Shown piece after piece: positions 32,630 through 40,943 of a stretch of DNA of 46,979 bases. The notes under the pieces are model-generated. The model worked only from the letters and a program-made list of their open reading frames with translations. It did no database searches and was not told the origin of the DNA. Each line of letters starts with the position of its first letter. The stretch's first letter is position 1. Position numbers and translations under genes: made by a program. The stretch covers positions 1-46,979 of the forward strand of contig CAYGVT010000155.1 in assembly GCA_964353355.1 (NCBI GenBank), read 5' to 3'. The DNA comes from CAYGVT01 sp964353355. Lineage in GTDB: Archaea > Thermoplasmatota > DTKX01 > GCA-020343715.

Positions 32630-33643
32630 ATGGCCGGCGCGAACGTCGCAGCGAACATGGCGGACGCCAAGGCGCCGCCCCCGACGCCCGTCGCACCCAT
32701 GGCGAAGCTCCCCGAGATAGACGAGGAGACGCTGGAGCTCGTGAAGGAGTTCCAGGACCAGCTGCGCGAGGGCGCCATCGACGTCAAGCAGATAGTGTAC
32801 ATCCTCGTGGCCGTCGGCGTGATGATATCGGTCCTGATGGCCGTCCTACTGGCCGCGGGCTCCATCCACATGGGCCGCATCGAGGCCATCGACATGGTGG
32901 TCATCGCGATGCTCCTCGCCATCGGTCCCGTCGGGTTCATGGTCGACGCGGAGCAGCGCCGCGTGCGCAACATCGAGGAGCGCCTCCCCGACTTCCTGCG
33001 CGACGTCGCCGAGGCGGGCAGGTTCGGCATGACGCTCGCGAGCGCCATCGTCTCCGCGTCCAAGGGCGAGTACGGAAAGCTCACGCCCGAGATACGGCGC
33101 ATGGCCTCCCAGATCTCATGGGGCGTGTCCGCGACAGAGGCGCTGGTCCTGTTCTCCAAGCGCGTCAACACCCCGCTCGTCCACCGAGTGTGCGGCCTCA
33201 TCATCAAGGCGTCCGCGGCGGGCGGCAACATCGCCGACGTGCTGACGATGTCGTCCGTCGACACGAAGGACTCCCAGAGCCTGTTCGCAGAGCGCCGGTC
33301 GAACATGTCCACCTACATCATGGTCATCTACATAGCGTTCTTCGTGTTCCTGGTCACGGTCCTCATCCTCAACACGACGTTCCTGCCCCGCATGGAGGCG
33401 GTGGCGAAGCAGTCGGGTCTGGAGGGCACGGACCTCTCCGAGGCGCCGTCCTCCGGCGTGGCGACCATCTCGAGCGAGATGATACCCAAGATCCGCGACA
33501 TCTTCTTCTACGCGGCCCTGGTGCACGCCATCGGCGACGGCATCCTCGCGGGCGTCATGGACAACGGCAAGGTGGCGAACGGCCTGCGGCACAGCTTCAT
33601 CATGATCATCTGCGCCTACGTGTTCATGAGGGTGCTGAGCTGA
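32630..33643 (+). CDS. Type II secretion F-domain platform membrane protein 2 (TadC-like)
   Basis: This 337-residue protein has an Ala/Pro-rich start and about five hydrophobic helices. One T2SF domain (ERLPDFLRDVAEAGRFGMTL to AGGNIADVLTMSS) lies between the second and third. It is the second half of a split platform. ATG 32630 follows the previous stop by three bases, with GGAGGAGGTG upstream, so the two are tightly coupled. It is the last gene of the locus; 73 bases later the convergent membrane-protein gene ends. Confidence 0.88.
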   Translation: MAGANVAANMADAKAPPPTPVAPMAKLPEIDEETLELVKEFQDQLREGAIDVKQIVYILVAVGVMISVLMAVLLAAGSIHMGRIEAIDMVVIAMLLAIGPVGFMVDAEQRRVRNIEERLPDFLRDVAEAGRFGMTLASAIVSASKGEYGKLTPEIRRMASQISWGVSATEALVLFSKRVNTPLVHRVCGLIIKASAAGGNIADVLTMSSVDTKDSQSLFAERRSNMSTYIMVIYIAFFVFLVTVLILNTTFLPRMEAVAKQSGLEGTDLSEAPSSGVATISSEMIPKIRDIFFYAALVHAIGDGILAGVMDNGKVANGLRHSFIMIICAYVFMRVLS

Positions 33644-33716
33644 GGCGAGGGCGCCCGGGCCCGGCGCGTGCGCGGTGGCGGCCACGGGCCCCCGGCCTGG
33701 GACCCGGTGACGTGCG

Positions 33717-34580
33717 CTACACGCGCCGCTTCGCGGCCGTACCCAGGGCTTGACCGACGCGGGGCGACGGCGAGGATTCCTCCTTCTCGGCCTTCCTGCG
33801 CAAGATGAACGAGAGCGTCTCCACCGCCGCCCGGTGGACGATGAAGGAGTACCAGAAGACCGTCGTGCCTACGATGGGCACGATGATGAAGAGGATGACC
33901 CAAGACACGACGTACACGCCCAGCAGCGCGTCCCCCTGCCAGTTGGCCGTGACGTCGGGGGAGAAGGCCATCCATCCCAGGCCCATGAGGAGCGCGCCCA
34001 CCAGGTAGAGCAGGCCGTAGAGCCTGAACAGGTTAAGGTTCATGTCGGGGAAGTTCTCGATGGCCCGGTAGTTGCGCATGGAGCCCACGAGCATGTTGAG
34101 CAGCATGAACAGGAGGAAGGACGTGAGCAGGAACCCCACGAAGTTCTGGCGCAGGAGGTTGAACTGGGGCACGAACCTGCCGAACTCCCCGTCGCCGATG
34201 GCGAGGCGGTTGACAGCGTTGAGCTCCTCGAAGGGCATCCCGAACGCGGAGAGCCGCCAGATGAGCGTGACCGCGGCGAGGAGTCCGAAGCCGATGGCGA
34301 GGTTCTGGAGCGACGGCCCCAGGTAGTCGTGGCGGCGGCTGAACTCGAAGAACCCCACCGCGAGCAGCGCGAACGCGACCACGTCGAGGCCCAGCACGAG
34401 CGACTGCAGCGTGTTGAAGAGGTCCCAGACTCGCACGACGTTGCCGCGCACGTAGACCATGAGGGAGATGTAGGTGAGGGCGAGCACGCAGTGGACGAAC
34501 AGGATGGCGAAGCCAGCCAGGAGGCCCGCCCTCGCGAGCAGCAGCGGCCGCGACGCGATGAACCTCGGCGCCGCCACCAT
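33717..34580 (-). CDS. Six-helix integral membrane protein, unknown function
   Basis: This 287-residue protein has about six membrane helices (first LLLARAGLLAGFAILFVHCV; last VVSWVILFIIVPIVGTTVF) and a charged C-terminus. I do not recognise its family. ATG 34580 overlaps the stop of the preceding glycoside-hydrolase-like gene by one base (TGATG), so the two are coupled and probably act together at the membrane. The longer frame upstream is a shadow. Confidence 0.65.
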   Translation of the reverse strand: MVAAPRFIASRPLLLARAGLLAGFAILFVHCVLALTYISLMVYVRGNVVRVWDLFNTLQSLVLGLDVVAFALLAVGFFEFSRRHDYLGPSLQNLAIGFGLLAAVTLIWRLSAFGMPFEELNAVNRLAIGDGEFGRFVPQFNLLRQNFVGFLLTSFLLFMLLNMLVGSMRNYRAIENFPDMNLNLFRLYGLLYLVGALLMGLGWMAFSPDVTANWQGDALLGVYVVSWVILFIIVPIVGTTVFWYSFIVHRAAVETLSFILRRKAEKEESSPSPRVGQALGTAAKRRV

Positions 34581-36241
34581 CAGGTCGCCCCCTGTCGCTC
34601 GAGCGTGAGCAGCAGCACGGAGCCCTTCGGCACCTCGATGTCGACCCTGGGCTCTCCGGACCGCCAGCCCTCCGAGATGGTCCTCACGCCCTCCCCGAGC
34701 AGGTTGGTGGAAAGAAGGCTCTCGGCCGATACGACGGTGCGCGTGACGCTCACTAGCCCTGACCAGCCCGCGACCGCCAGCACCACGCGGGCCGGCCCAT
34801 CCACCTCGCGGTTGATGACGACGACGCGTATGGTCCGGCCGTCGGGCGAGATGCCGGATATCGCATCCACTGTCGGGACCCCCCGCACGGCCGGGAGCGA
34901 CCGCTCGCCGCCCACGCTGTACTCGGACGTGCGCAGCCGCGCGACCTCGAGGGGGACCATGCCCTGCAGCGCGCTGCACAGGTCCAGCGCGATGTAGCTC
35001 GGCGATTGCTGCCATGTCGCGCCCACGTTGGCCGCGAAGTCCGGGTTGACCAGCAGCGACGAGTAGGACCTGGAGCTGATGTCGCCGTAGCATGCGTACA
35101 GAAGCGCCCGCGGGTCGGTCGAGGCCGCGGACCGCAGCGCCTCCATGGCGATGTTGGCCGTGATGACCGCCGAGGCCGCGTACGAGACCGCGTCGGTGTT
35201 CCAGCCGCGCGAGGTGAAGTCGGGCATGAAGGAGGATATGGCGATGGGGACCTCGTTGGGGAAGTAGAGCAGCCCGCGCAGCTGCGCGAGGTCGTCCTGG
35301 AGCGTCTCGTAGGTCCTCGCGTAGGAGTACGCGAACATGTCCGGCGCGTCCAGCAGCACGTCCAGGCGCGGGACCCTGACGGCAATCGTGACGTAGTCGA
35401 AGTATCGCAGCGCCCTGGCGCCCAGGTTGAACGTGCCCTTGGCCGTGTTGAGCACGTTGATGTTCCAGCTGATGTCGGCCGAGGTGCTCTCCACGTCGCT
35501 GTGCAGCACCATCGATGCGCCGACTTGGATGGAGGGGTCCACGGCCTTCATCGCCTGCGAGTACGCCATCAGCCGGTTGGCGTACCTCACGCCCGCGGGC
35601 GTGCTCTGGTCGGCGTCGGATTCCCAGTACTGCACCTGGTGCATCTCGAACCCGATCTCCCAGTACTTGATGTTGTAGGGCAGGACGTGACCGTTCTGCG
35701 CGCGGAGCGGCCCCTTGCCCCTCCAGTACACGTCGTTGCAGTAGGAGACCCAGTCGGCCGCCTCGCGGGGGTTGGCAACGGCCGCGTTGACGACCATCAC
35801 CGGGGTCGCGCCCGTGTGGTTGATGAGCGCCATGAACTCGTCCGTGCCGAAGAAGCACTTCTGGGGCCTCTGACCGTGCGAGGGGTTCGTCCCGCGTTGC
35901 TCCGACGTCCCGACGCCGTGCGTCCAGTTGTAGTGCTGGCTGAGGCCGGTCGCCGGGAACCGCAGATAGGCGGGGTCGGAGGAGATGAGCTCCCCCACTG
36001 GCTCGGGCTCGAGAAGGCCGGAGACGTGGTTGTAGAGGCCCTGGCAGTCGTCGGTCCAGTCGATGCTGGCACCGAGCACGGAGGGGTATGCCTTGGTTGA
36101 CGTTTCCCCGTCCGTTCCCGCGAGCACGCGGAACTCCGTAAGGGGGGGCTCCGGGACGCCTGGCATCAGGTAGCTGGTGAACGCGGTGGTGCCTAGGAGG
36201 ACCACGGCAAGGACCAACGACGTGATGAGCTTCACCCGCAA
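34580..36241 (-). CDS. Membrane-tethered GH51/clan-A glycoside-hydrolase-like protein, probably inactive
   Basis: This 553-residue protein has an N-terminal hydrophobic signal or anchor (LITSLVLAVVLLGTTAF) and a TIM-barrel-like body resembling alpha-L-arabinofuranosidases. FPATGLSQHYNWTHGVG, NHTGATPVMVVNAA and KYWEIGFEMHQVQYW follow the family order. The Glu in the last (residue 199) matches the acid/base position, but the usual Asn before it is Phe. The strand where the nucleophile Glu would sit reads VPIAISSFMPDF and has no Glu. It may bind glycans rather than cut them. A C-terminal beta-sandwich domain follows. TTG 36241 is placed seven bases after GGGGTGA; GTG 36235 is an alternative. Confidence 0.6.
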   Translation of the reverse strand: MRVKLITSLVLAVVLLGTTAFTSYLMPGVPEPPLTEFRVLAGTDGETSTKAYPSVLGASIDWTDDCQGLYNHVSGLLEPEPVGELISSDPAYLRFPATGLSQHYNWTHGVGTSEQRGTNPSHGQRPQKCFFGTDEFMALINHTGATPVMVVNAAVANPREAADWVSYCNDVYWRGKGPLRAQNGHVLPYNIKYWEIGFEMHQVQYWESDADQSTPAGVRYANRLMAYSQAMKAVDPSIQVGASMVLHSDVESTSADISWNINVLNTAKGTFNLGARALRYFDYVTIAVRVPRLDVLLDAPDMFAYSYARTYETLQDDLAQLRGLLYFPNEVPIAISSFMPDFTSRGWNTDAVSYAASAVITANIAMEALRSAASTDPRALLYACYGDISSRSYSSLLVNPDFAANVGATWQQSPSYIALDLCSALQGMVPLEVARLRTSEYSVGGERSLPAVRGVPTVDAISGISPDGRTIRVVVINREVDGPARVVLAVAGWSGLVSVTRTVVSAESLLSTNLLGEGVRTISEGWRSGEPRVDIEVPKGSVLLLTLERQGAT

Positions 36242-36290
36242 GCGTTTCTCACCCCAGTGTACACTCTGCCTGAAGCGGATTTGACGTATG

Positions 36291-36300
36291 GCTATTTATA
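36291..36300 (-). promoter_or_regulatory. TATA box for the GH-like / membrane protein operon
   Basis: On the minus strand the sequence reads TATAAATAGC, close to consensus. The predicted transcript start is near 36269, leaving a leader of about 28 bases with the ribosome site. The leader contains the palindrome GTGTACAC. Confidence 0.65.
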
Positions 36301-36430
36301 GGTATCCGATGGCCCCGGGACCCGAGGGGCGTCGATGCACGGCCACGCCCGTCGGCGCCCAGGCCGCGGTCGCACCTGGCCCCCACCGCGGCGTCGGAAC
36401 TTTGATGTAGCGGTTGGTGAATCGGTTGGC

Positions 36431-36952
36431 ATGGACCTCCCCCCCTGCCCCGTATGCGGGGCCGCTCTCGAGCACTCGGCCCCCCACGCGAGGGCAAGAT
36501 GCCCTGACTGTGGCTTCTCCACGCCCGTCGAGCTGGACATTGACGCGCTGGGCGCGATGCTGAGGGAGGCCACCCCCGCCCCCAGGGGCCTGGAGGCCTC
36601 GTTCCCACCGAGGAGCGCGGTGGCCGACGGCACGAGGCAGGGCATGGCCGGCGCGCCCTCCTCGCGGGGCGCCCCCGCGCCGCCGTCCCCGCCCCCATCC
36701 ACGTCCCCGTCCGAGCCCCCGTCCGCCACCTCCACCCCCGCCGCTCGGCCCCCGGACGCACCGGTCCTGGCACCCCCGCCGAGACCCGGGCACATCGATG
36801 CCAGGCGGCCTCCCCCGCCATCGGACCCGCGCGCACCGCTCGAGGCCGGGATGGGGAATTCCAGTGCCGGCGCGCCCACCCCGCTCGCGGGCGCGTCCGG
36901 GGACGCTAGGGCGCGCCGTGGCCTCGCCGCCCGTGGCGAGCTGCTCAAGTGA
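36431..36952 (+). CDS. Zinc-ribbon protein with Pro-rich disordered tail
   Basis: This 173-residue protein has an N-terminal zinc ribbon, MDLPPCPVCGAALEH and RCPDCGFSTPVELD (two C-X2-C pairs). The rest is Pro/Ala/Ser-rich and almost surely disordered. ATG 36431 is about 26 bases from a weak TATA-like CTTTGATGTA (36400-36409), so it may be leaderless; the frame from 36335 lacks any conserved feature. The rpe gene starts ten bases after its stop, in the same operon. The function is unknown. Confidence 0.65.
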   Translation: MDLPPCPVCGAALEHSAPHARARCPDCGFSTPVELDIDALGAMLREATPAPRGLEASFPPRSAVADGTRQGMAGAPSSRGAPAPPSPPPSTSPSEPPSATSTPAARPPDAPVLAPPPRPGHIDARRPPPPSDPRAPLEAGMGNSSAGAPTPLAGASGDARARRGLAARGELLK

Positions 36953-36961
36953 GGTGCTCGC

Positions 36962-37645
36962 ATGGCCATCGTGTCCGCGTCCATCCTCTCGGCGGACTTC
37001 TCCGACCTGGGCGCGCAGGTGCGCCGCGCGGTCGCCGCCGGCGCCGACTGGGTCCACGTGGACGTCATGGACGGGCACTTCGTGCCCAACCTCACCATCG
37101 GCCCCGTGGTCCAGCAGTCCCTCAGGGCGCACACCAAAGCCCCCTTCGACACCCACCTCATGGTCGCGCGCGCCGACGACCTGCTCGAGCCCTTCGCCGC
37201 CGCGGGCTCCGATTACATCACGGTCCAGGTCGAGGCCTGCCCGCACCTGCACCGCACGCTCGCGCGCATCCACGAGCTGGGCAGGAAGGCCGGCGCGGCC
37301 GTCAACCCATCGACCCCGCTCTCCGCCGTCGACTACGTGGTGGGCGACATCGACCTGCTGCTGGTGATGACCGTCAACCCGGGCTTCTCGGGCCAGAGGT
37401 TCATCAAGTCGATGGTGCCCAAGATAGCCAAGGCGAGGAGGCTGCTCGACGATTCCGCGCCCAAGGCGGTGCTCGAGGTCGACGGCGGCGTGAACGCGGA
37501 CACCGCCCGCGAGGTCGTCGAGGCCGGCGCGGACGTCCTGGTGGCGGGCTCCGCGGTGTTCGGCGGCGGCGCCATCGAGGCCAACCTGGCTGCGCTGAGG
37601 GCAGCCGCGTCAGGCGGCGGTGGCGGCCGCGGCCGCCGCAGCTAG
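36962..37645 (+). CDS. rpe: Ribulose-phosphate 3-epimerase
   Basis: This TIM-barrel enzyme interconverts ribulose 5-phosphate and xylulose 5-phosphate in the pentose phosphate pathway. Motifs run in order: SASILSADF, VHVDVMDGHFVPNLTIGP (metal/catalytic Asp), DTHLMV, VMTVNPGFSGQRFI and LEVDGGVNADT (second catalytic Asp). The 227 residues are normal length, with a Gly/Arg-rich tail. In the usual HVEA stretch the His reads Gln (VQVEACPH). GAGGTG precedes ATG 36962. Its TAG and the stop of the convergent gene share the palindrome CTAG. Confidence 0.93.
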   Translation: MAIVSASILSADFSDLGAQVRRAVAAGADWVHVDVMDGHFVPNLTIGPVVQQSLRAHTKAPFDTHLMVARADDLLEPFAAAGSDYITVQVEACPHLHRTLARIHELGRKAGAAVNPSTPLSAVDYVVGDIDLLLVMTVNPGFSGQRFIKSMVPKIAKARRLLDDSAPKAVLEVDGGVNADTAREVVEAGADVLVAGSAVFGGGAIEANLAALRAAASGGGGGRGRRS

Positions 37646-38499
37646 GCCCCGCCCGGCGGCCCCGCCTGCACGACGGGCACGTGCTCGCCGAGCTCGAGCC
37701 GCATCTCCATGTTCCTGACCCAGGGCCTGAAACCGAGCGAGCGCCATAGCCCCTCCTCCGCGGCATCGCACGCGTTCACGACGCGGATGAGCCGGGGCCT
37801 CGACTCGGCGACCTGGCGTTCGAGCAGCGCGCGCCCGGCCCCGTTGGGGGTGAGGTCGAAGACGTAGAGCAAGCCCCCGTAGTCGTCGCACACCAGGTAG
37901 CCGGGCCCTCCCGCCACGGCGCCCCCGCGGGTGCGCAGGCACCTGAAGCCCCGCAGCCGGAGCAGCACCTCGGGCCGCTTCTGGAAGCTGTGGCCCGTGC
38001 GGTAGACCGGCCTCACGCCCTCGGGCGTCGTCACCTCCACCGCGTCCGGGGGCAGCGCGGGGCCCGGCCTCCAGCCCGAGCGGCCCTCGAAGCCCTGGAA
38101 CGTGCGCCCCTCCTGGAAGCCACGCGACCTGTACAGGTACCTCGCGCCCAGGTTGGCGATGATGACCTCCAGCACCGCCTCGCGCAGCCCCCGAGCGGTC
38201 GCGTCGGAGAGCCACCGGTCCAGGAGCGCGGAGCCCAGGCCGCGCCGCCTCCACCTGGGGTGGATGCCCATGCCCGCGTTCCACGTCACGCGGCCGTCGT
38301 CCCCGCACAGCAGCACCCCAACCAGGCGGCCGTCCTCCTCCGCCACCAGCGACCGGCCAAGGTCGAGCATGTTCCGGTAGAGGTAGTCTTCGAACGTGCG
38401 CGCGTTGAAGGAGACCTCCACGTAGTAGTCCGAGAAGGCCTGGTTGAACACCTCCGTGAGCGTCGGCAGGGCGATGCGGGAGGCGCTGACGACCCTCAA
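37642..38499 (-). CDS. GNAT-family N-acetyltransferase, tandem-domain
   Basis: This 285-residue protein has an N-terminal GNAT domain with the acetyl-CoA loop RWRRRGLGSALL and the ARYLYRSRGFQ motif. A second, degenerate GNAT-like half at the C-terminus ends SLGFRPWVRNMEM. The substrate is unknown. TTG 38499 is the start: GGGAGGGGG lies five bases upstream and TTG overlaps the preceding stop (TTGA). The gene overlaps the rpe end by four bases. Confidence 0.8.
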   Translation of the reverse strand: MRVVSASRIALPTLTEVFNQAFSDYYVEVSFNARTFEDYLYRNMLDLGRSLVAEEDGRLVGVLLCGDDGRVTWNAGMGIHPRWRRRGLGSALLDRWLSDATARGLREAVLEVIIANLGARYLYRSRGFQEGRTFQGFEGRSGWRPGPALPPDAVEVTTPEGVRPVYRTGHSFQKRPEVLLRLRGFRCLRTRGGAVAGGPGYLVCDDYGGLLYVFDLTPNGAGRALLERQVAESRPRLIRVVNACDAAEEGLWRSLGFRPWVRNMEMRLELGEHVPVVQAGPPGGA

Positions 38500-39002
38500 G
38501 CGCGCCCCCTCCCTCCACCCCTCCCCCGCCCTCGGGCATCGCCGCCGCCCTCGAGCAGCGGCCGGAGCGCGCGCCGCGCCTCAGCCGCGCCATCGGCCGC
38601 CTCCCCCCCCGCGCGCTCGAGCGTCGCGAGCGCGGCGTCGAGCTCGGCGGCCGTGAGCGGCCCCGTCCTCCCCTCGGCCGCCCTGGCCAGCGCGCGCGGG
38701 GCTGCCCCGGCCAGAAGCACGCCGGCCGCGGCCCACACCGCCGGCTCGCCGGCCGATGCCGCCTCGACCCGGAACGCGCCCCTGCCCTCGGGGACGATGC
38801 GCGCCCTGACGGCGCGGCCGCGGCGGTCCTTGAGCACGGCCAGCTCGTACACCCCCGAGCCCCGCCCGCCGGCCATGGCCTCGGCAGCCGGTACCCAGAG
38901 GTTCCGCGCGTAGTCATAGAGCCGTACGTCGTAGCCCTCGAGCCTGCCCTCGGAGAGGAGGGCACCCAGCTCCCGCATCGTCATGGCTAGCTTCTCGGCC
39001 AT
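38496..39002 (-). CDS. Hypothetical protein in operon with GNAT gene
   Basis: This 168-residue protein was not recognised. It is Ala/Arg-rich and predicted soluble, starting MAEKLAMTMRELGALLSEG with YDVRLYDYARNLWVP after it. The last 20 residues are Gly/Arg-rich. ATG 39002 fits a TATA box 30 bases upstream; the frame upstream to 39140 is outside the transcript. Its stop overlaps the GNAT start by four bases, so the two are translationally coupled. Confidence 0.55.
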   Translation of the reverse strand: MAEKLAMTMRELGALLSEGRLEGYDVRLYDYARNLWVPAAEAMAGGRGSGVYELAVLKDRRGRAVRARIVPEGRGAFRVEAASAGEPAVWAAAGVLLAGAAPRALARAAEGRTGPLTAAELDAALATLERAGGEAADGAAEARRALRPLLEGGGDARGRGRGGGRGRA

Positions 39003-39027
39003 CGCCCTGGCCAGGGGCGCGTGCGTG

Positions 39028-39037
39028 GATAAGGGTT
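39028..39037 (-). promoter_or_regulatory. TATA-like element for the hypothetical/GNAT operon
   Basis: On the minus strand the sequence reads CCCTTATCCA, about 30 bases before ATG 39002, suggesting a short or absent leader. Confidence 0.4.
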
Positions 39038-39142
39038 TCGCATGCGATGGCCGTTCCCCGGGCCCGCGTGCCAGCAAGCCAGTGCTGGTCGTCGCCCGGG
39101 GCCTGGCGACGTACCTCCAAACCGCCCGACGAGGCCGCAACG

Positions 39143-39152
39143 CTCATATAGG
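39143..39152 (+). promoter_or_regulatory. TATA box for the small coiled-coil gene
   Basis: CTCATATAGG has a predicted transcript start near 39174. The leader of about 20 bases holds the G-rich site at 39182-39187 used by TTG 39195. Confidence 0.5.
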
Positions 39153-39194
39153 GGCCCGTCCCATGGCGTCGGATTGCCCCTGGGGGTTGATGCC

Positions 39195-39422
39195 TTGGAC
39201 GTCAAGAGGATATTGGACACCATCCGCGAGGTCGAGGAGTGGACCAAGCGGCAGGAGTCCCTCGAGGACAGGATCAAGGCGCTCCCGCGGTCGCAGCGCA
39301 CGACGCTGCGCCCCGAGCTGGAGATCGTCCGCCAGCAACTGCAGCAATACCAGGCGCTCCTCCAGGACATGAAGCGCACCATGGCGCAGCCCACCTTCCA
39401 GGACTTCACGCAGCAGCTGTGA
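39195..39422 (+). CDS. 75-residue coiled-coil protein
   Basis: This small soluble protein (LDVKRILDTIREVEEWTKRQ at the start) has a heptad-like, Glu/Gln/Leu-rich helix (ELEIVRQQLQQYQALLQDM) predicted to form a coiled coil. TTG 39195 is about seven bases after GGGGGT and downstream of a good TATA box. The open frame before it crosses that promoter. It ends 54 bases before the convergent NAC gene. I do not know the family. Confidence 0.6.
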   Translation: MDVKRILDTIREVEEWTKRQESLEDRIKALPRSQRTTLRPELEIVRQQLQQYQALLQDMKRTMAQPTFQDFTQQL

Positions 39423-39476
39423 TGCCGCGCAGCGCCGGGACGCGCCCGCGCGACCGCGCACCCGAGCGCGACCGCC

Positions 39477-39863
39477 TCAGCCCATGAGCCGGATTATGGC
39501 CTCGGCGACCTCGCCCTCGCACGCGTCCAGCGCGGCGCGGGCCTCCGCCTCGGACGCGCCCGTTTGCGCCATCACGAGCGCCAGGTCATCGCTCGAGTAC
39601 TTGAGCCTCGGTGCAGCCGTGGCCCCCCCAGCCGGCGCCGCCGCGGACCCGCGGGGCCGCTCCTCGGACTCCCCCGCGACCTGATATGTAGTCTGCCCCT
39701 GCGCCGTCACGGCCACGACCTGCGGGGATTCGAACACGAGCTCGCGGTCGCGCATGGTGATGACCACGCGCTCCACGCCATCCAGCTCCTGCTGCTCGAT
39801 GCCCATCTTGCGCATCATCGATTTCATGCGCCTCGGGTCGGGCGCGCGTCCACCTGGGTACAT
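39477..39863 (-). CDS. nac: Archaeal nascent polypeptide-associated complex protein (NAC alpha)
   Basis: This 128-residue protein has a NAC domain (MKSMMRKMGIEQQELDGVERV to SPQVVAVTAQGQTTYQV), a low-complexity Gly/Ala linker, and a C-terminal UBA domain (DLALVMAQTGASEAEARAAL). The homodimer binds ribosomes near the exit tunnel and shields nascent chains. ATG 39863 has GGAGGT seven bases upstream. It lies 33 bases after the nadC stop, so cotranscription is likely. Confidence 0.93.
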   Translation of the reverse strand: MYPGGRAPDPRRMKSMMRKMGIEQQELDGVERVVITMRDRELVFESPQVVAVTAQGQTTYQVAGESEERPRGSAAAPAGGATAAPRLKYSSDDLALVMAQTGASEAEARAALDACEGEVAEAIIRLMG

Positions 39864-39896
39864 CGCATCAACCTCCGCGTCCTTGTCATGGGGCCA

Positions 39897-40718
39897 TCAG
39901 GCGACGTTCAGCGAGAAGTCCACGGCCCTCACCGAGTGGGTGAGCCACCCGAGCGAGATGACGTCGGCGAAGGCCGCGTACCGCTCGGCGGTCTCGGGCG
40001 TGATGCCTCCGGAGACCTCGATGGTGATGTCAGGGTCCACGGCCCTGGCGGCCGCGGCCGCCCGCTCGGCCTGCTCGGGCGTCATGTTGTCGAGCATGAT
40101 GATGTCGGATTCGCCGTGGGCGGCCTCCTCGGCCTGCTCGAGCGTCTGCGCCTCGACCTCGATCTTCTTCGAGAACGACACGCGCTGGGCGCGCCGGAGG
40201 GCCTCGGCGAGCGAGCCCACCGTCGCTATGTGGTTGTCCTTGATGATGACGGCATCGTCGAGCGCCATCCGGTGTGGGTCGCCCCCGCCGAGCATTACCG
40301 CGCGCTTCTCGAACATGCGGAAGCCCGGGGTGGTCTTGCGCGTCGCGGCGATGCGGACGTTCGGGTTGATGGCGCGGCACTTCTCCGTGAGGTCGGCCGC
40401 CAGCGTCGCGATGCCGCTCATGCGCATCATGAGGTTGAGCACGAGGCGCTCGACCGCGAATATCGACGCCGCGTCGCCGCGGACCGTGATGACGACGTCG
40501 CCCGCGGCCACCCGCTCGCCGTCCTGGTGGTGCACGTCGATGGTGAGCCCCATGTGGTCGAAGAGGAACTCGGCCTCGCGCACTCCCGCGAGCACGCAGT
40601 CCCGCTTGCAGAGGACCTGCGCGACCGCGGTCTCGCCGTCGAGCACGGACTCGGAGGTCACGTCGCCTCCGCCGAGGTCCTCCTTGAGGTACGAGAGGAG
40701 CAGCTCCTTGTAGGTCAT
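39897..40718 (-). CDS. nadC: Nicotinate-nucleotide pyrophosphorylase (quinolinate phosphoribosyltransferase)
   Basis: This 273-residue NAD-biosynthesis enzyme turns quinolinate and PRPP into nicotinate mononucleotide. Motifs are ATRKTTPGFRMFEKRAV, GGGDPHRMALDDAVIIKDNH, IEVEAQTLEQAEEA, DIIMLDNMTPEQ and EVSGGITPETAERYA, in the usual order, with no missing key residue noticed. ATG 40718 is about 28 bases after a TATA box, so leaderless. NAC follows in the same operon. Confidence 0.95.
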   Translation of the reverse strand: MTYKELLLSYLKEDLGGGDVTSESVLDGETAVAQVLCKRDCVLAGVREAEFLFDHMGLTIDVHHQDGERVAAGDVVITVRGDAASIFAVERLVLNLMMRMSGIATLAADLTEKCRAINPNVRIAATRKTTPGFRMFEKRAVMLGGGDPHRMALDDAVIIKDNHIATVGSLAEALRRAQRVSFSKKIEVEAQTLEQAEEAAHGESDIIMLDNMTPEQAERAAAAARAVDPDITIEVSGGITPETAERYAAFADVISLGWLTHSVRAVDFSLNVA

Positions 40719-40740
40719 GGGATGAGGTCCATGGGGGCGA

Positions 40741-40754
40741 CCGGATATAACGTT
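40741..40754 (-). promoter_or_regulatory. TATA box for nadC-NAC
   Basis: On the minus strand the sequence reads AACGTTATATCCGG, centred 28 bases before ATG 40718. Confidence 0.6.
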
Positions 40755-40883
40755 TTTCATGGGCCTGGCGGGGAGGGCGCCCCCGCGCGGCCGGCCCTCG
40801 GGGGACTCTGGTGCCCAGGGCGGTCGGGCCCCGGCGCGCCGCCAGCGCATGGCGCGCGCCCTGGTGTCCACGGTCAAAACCAC

Positions 40884-40894
40884 AAATTATAAAC
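40884..40894 (+). promoter_or_regulatory. TATA box for the PKD surface protein
   Basis: AAATTATAAAC has a predicted transcript start near 40915. It leaves a leader of about 29 bases with GGGGT at 40933-40937 before ATG 40944. The TTG at 40908 would lie before the transcript and is rejected. Confidence 0.6.
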
Positions 40895-40943
40895 GAGCAC
40901 GCCCCCATTGCTTCAGACGGCCAGCGTGAGCTGGGGTCAGGAC

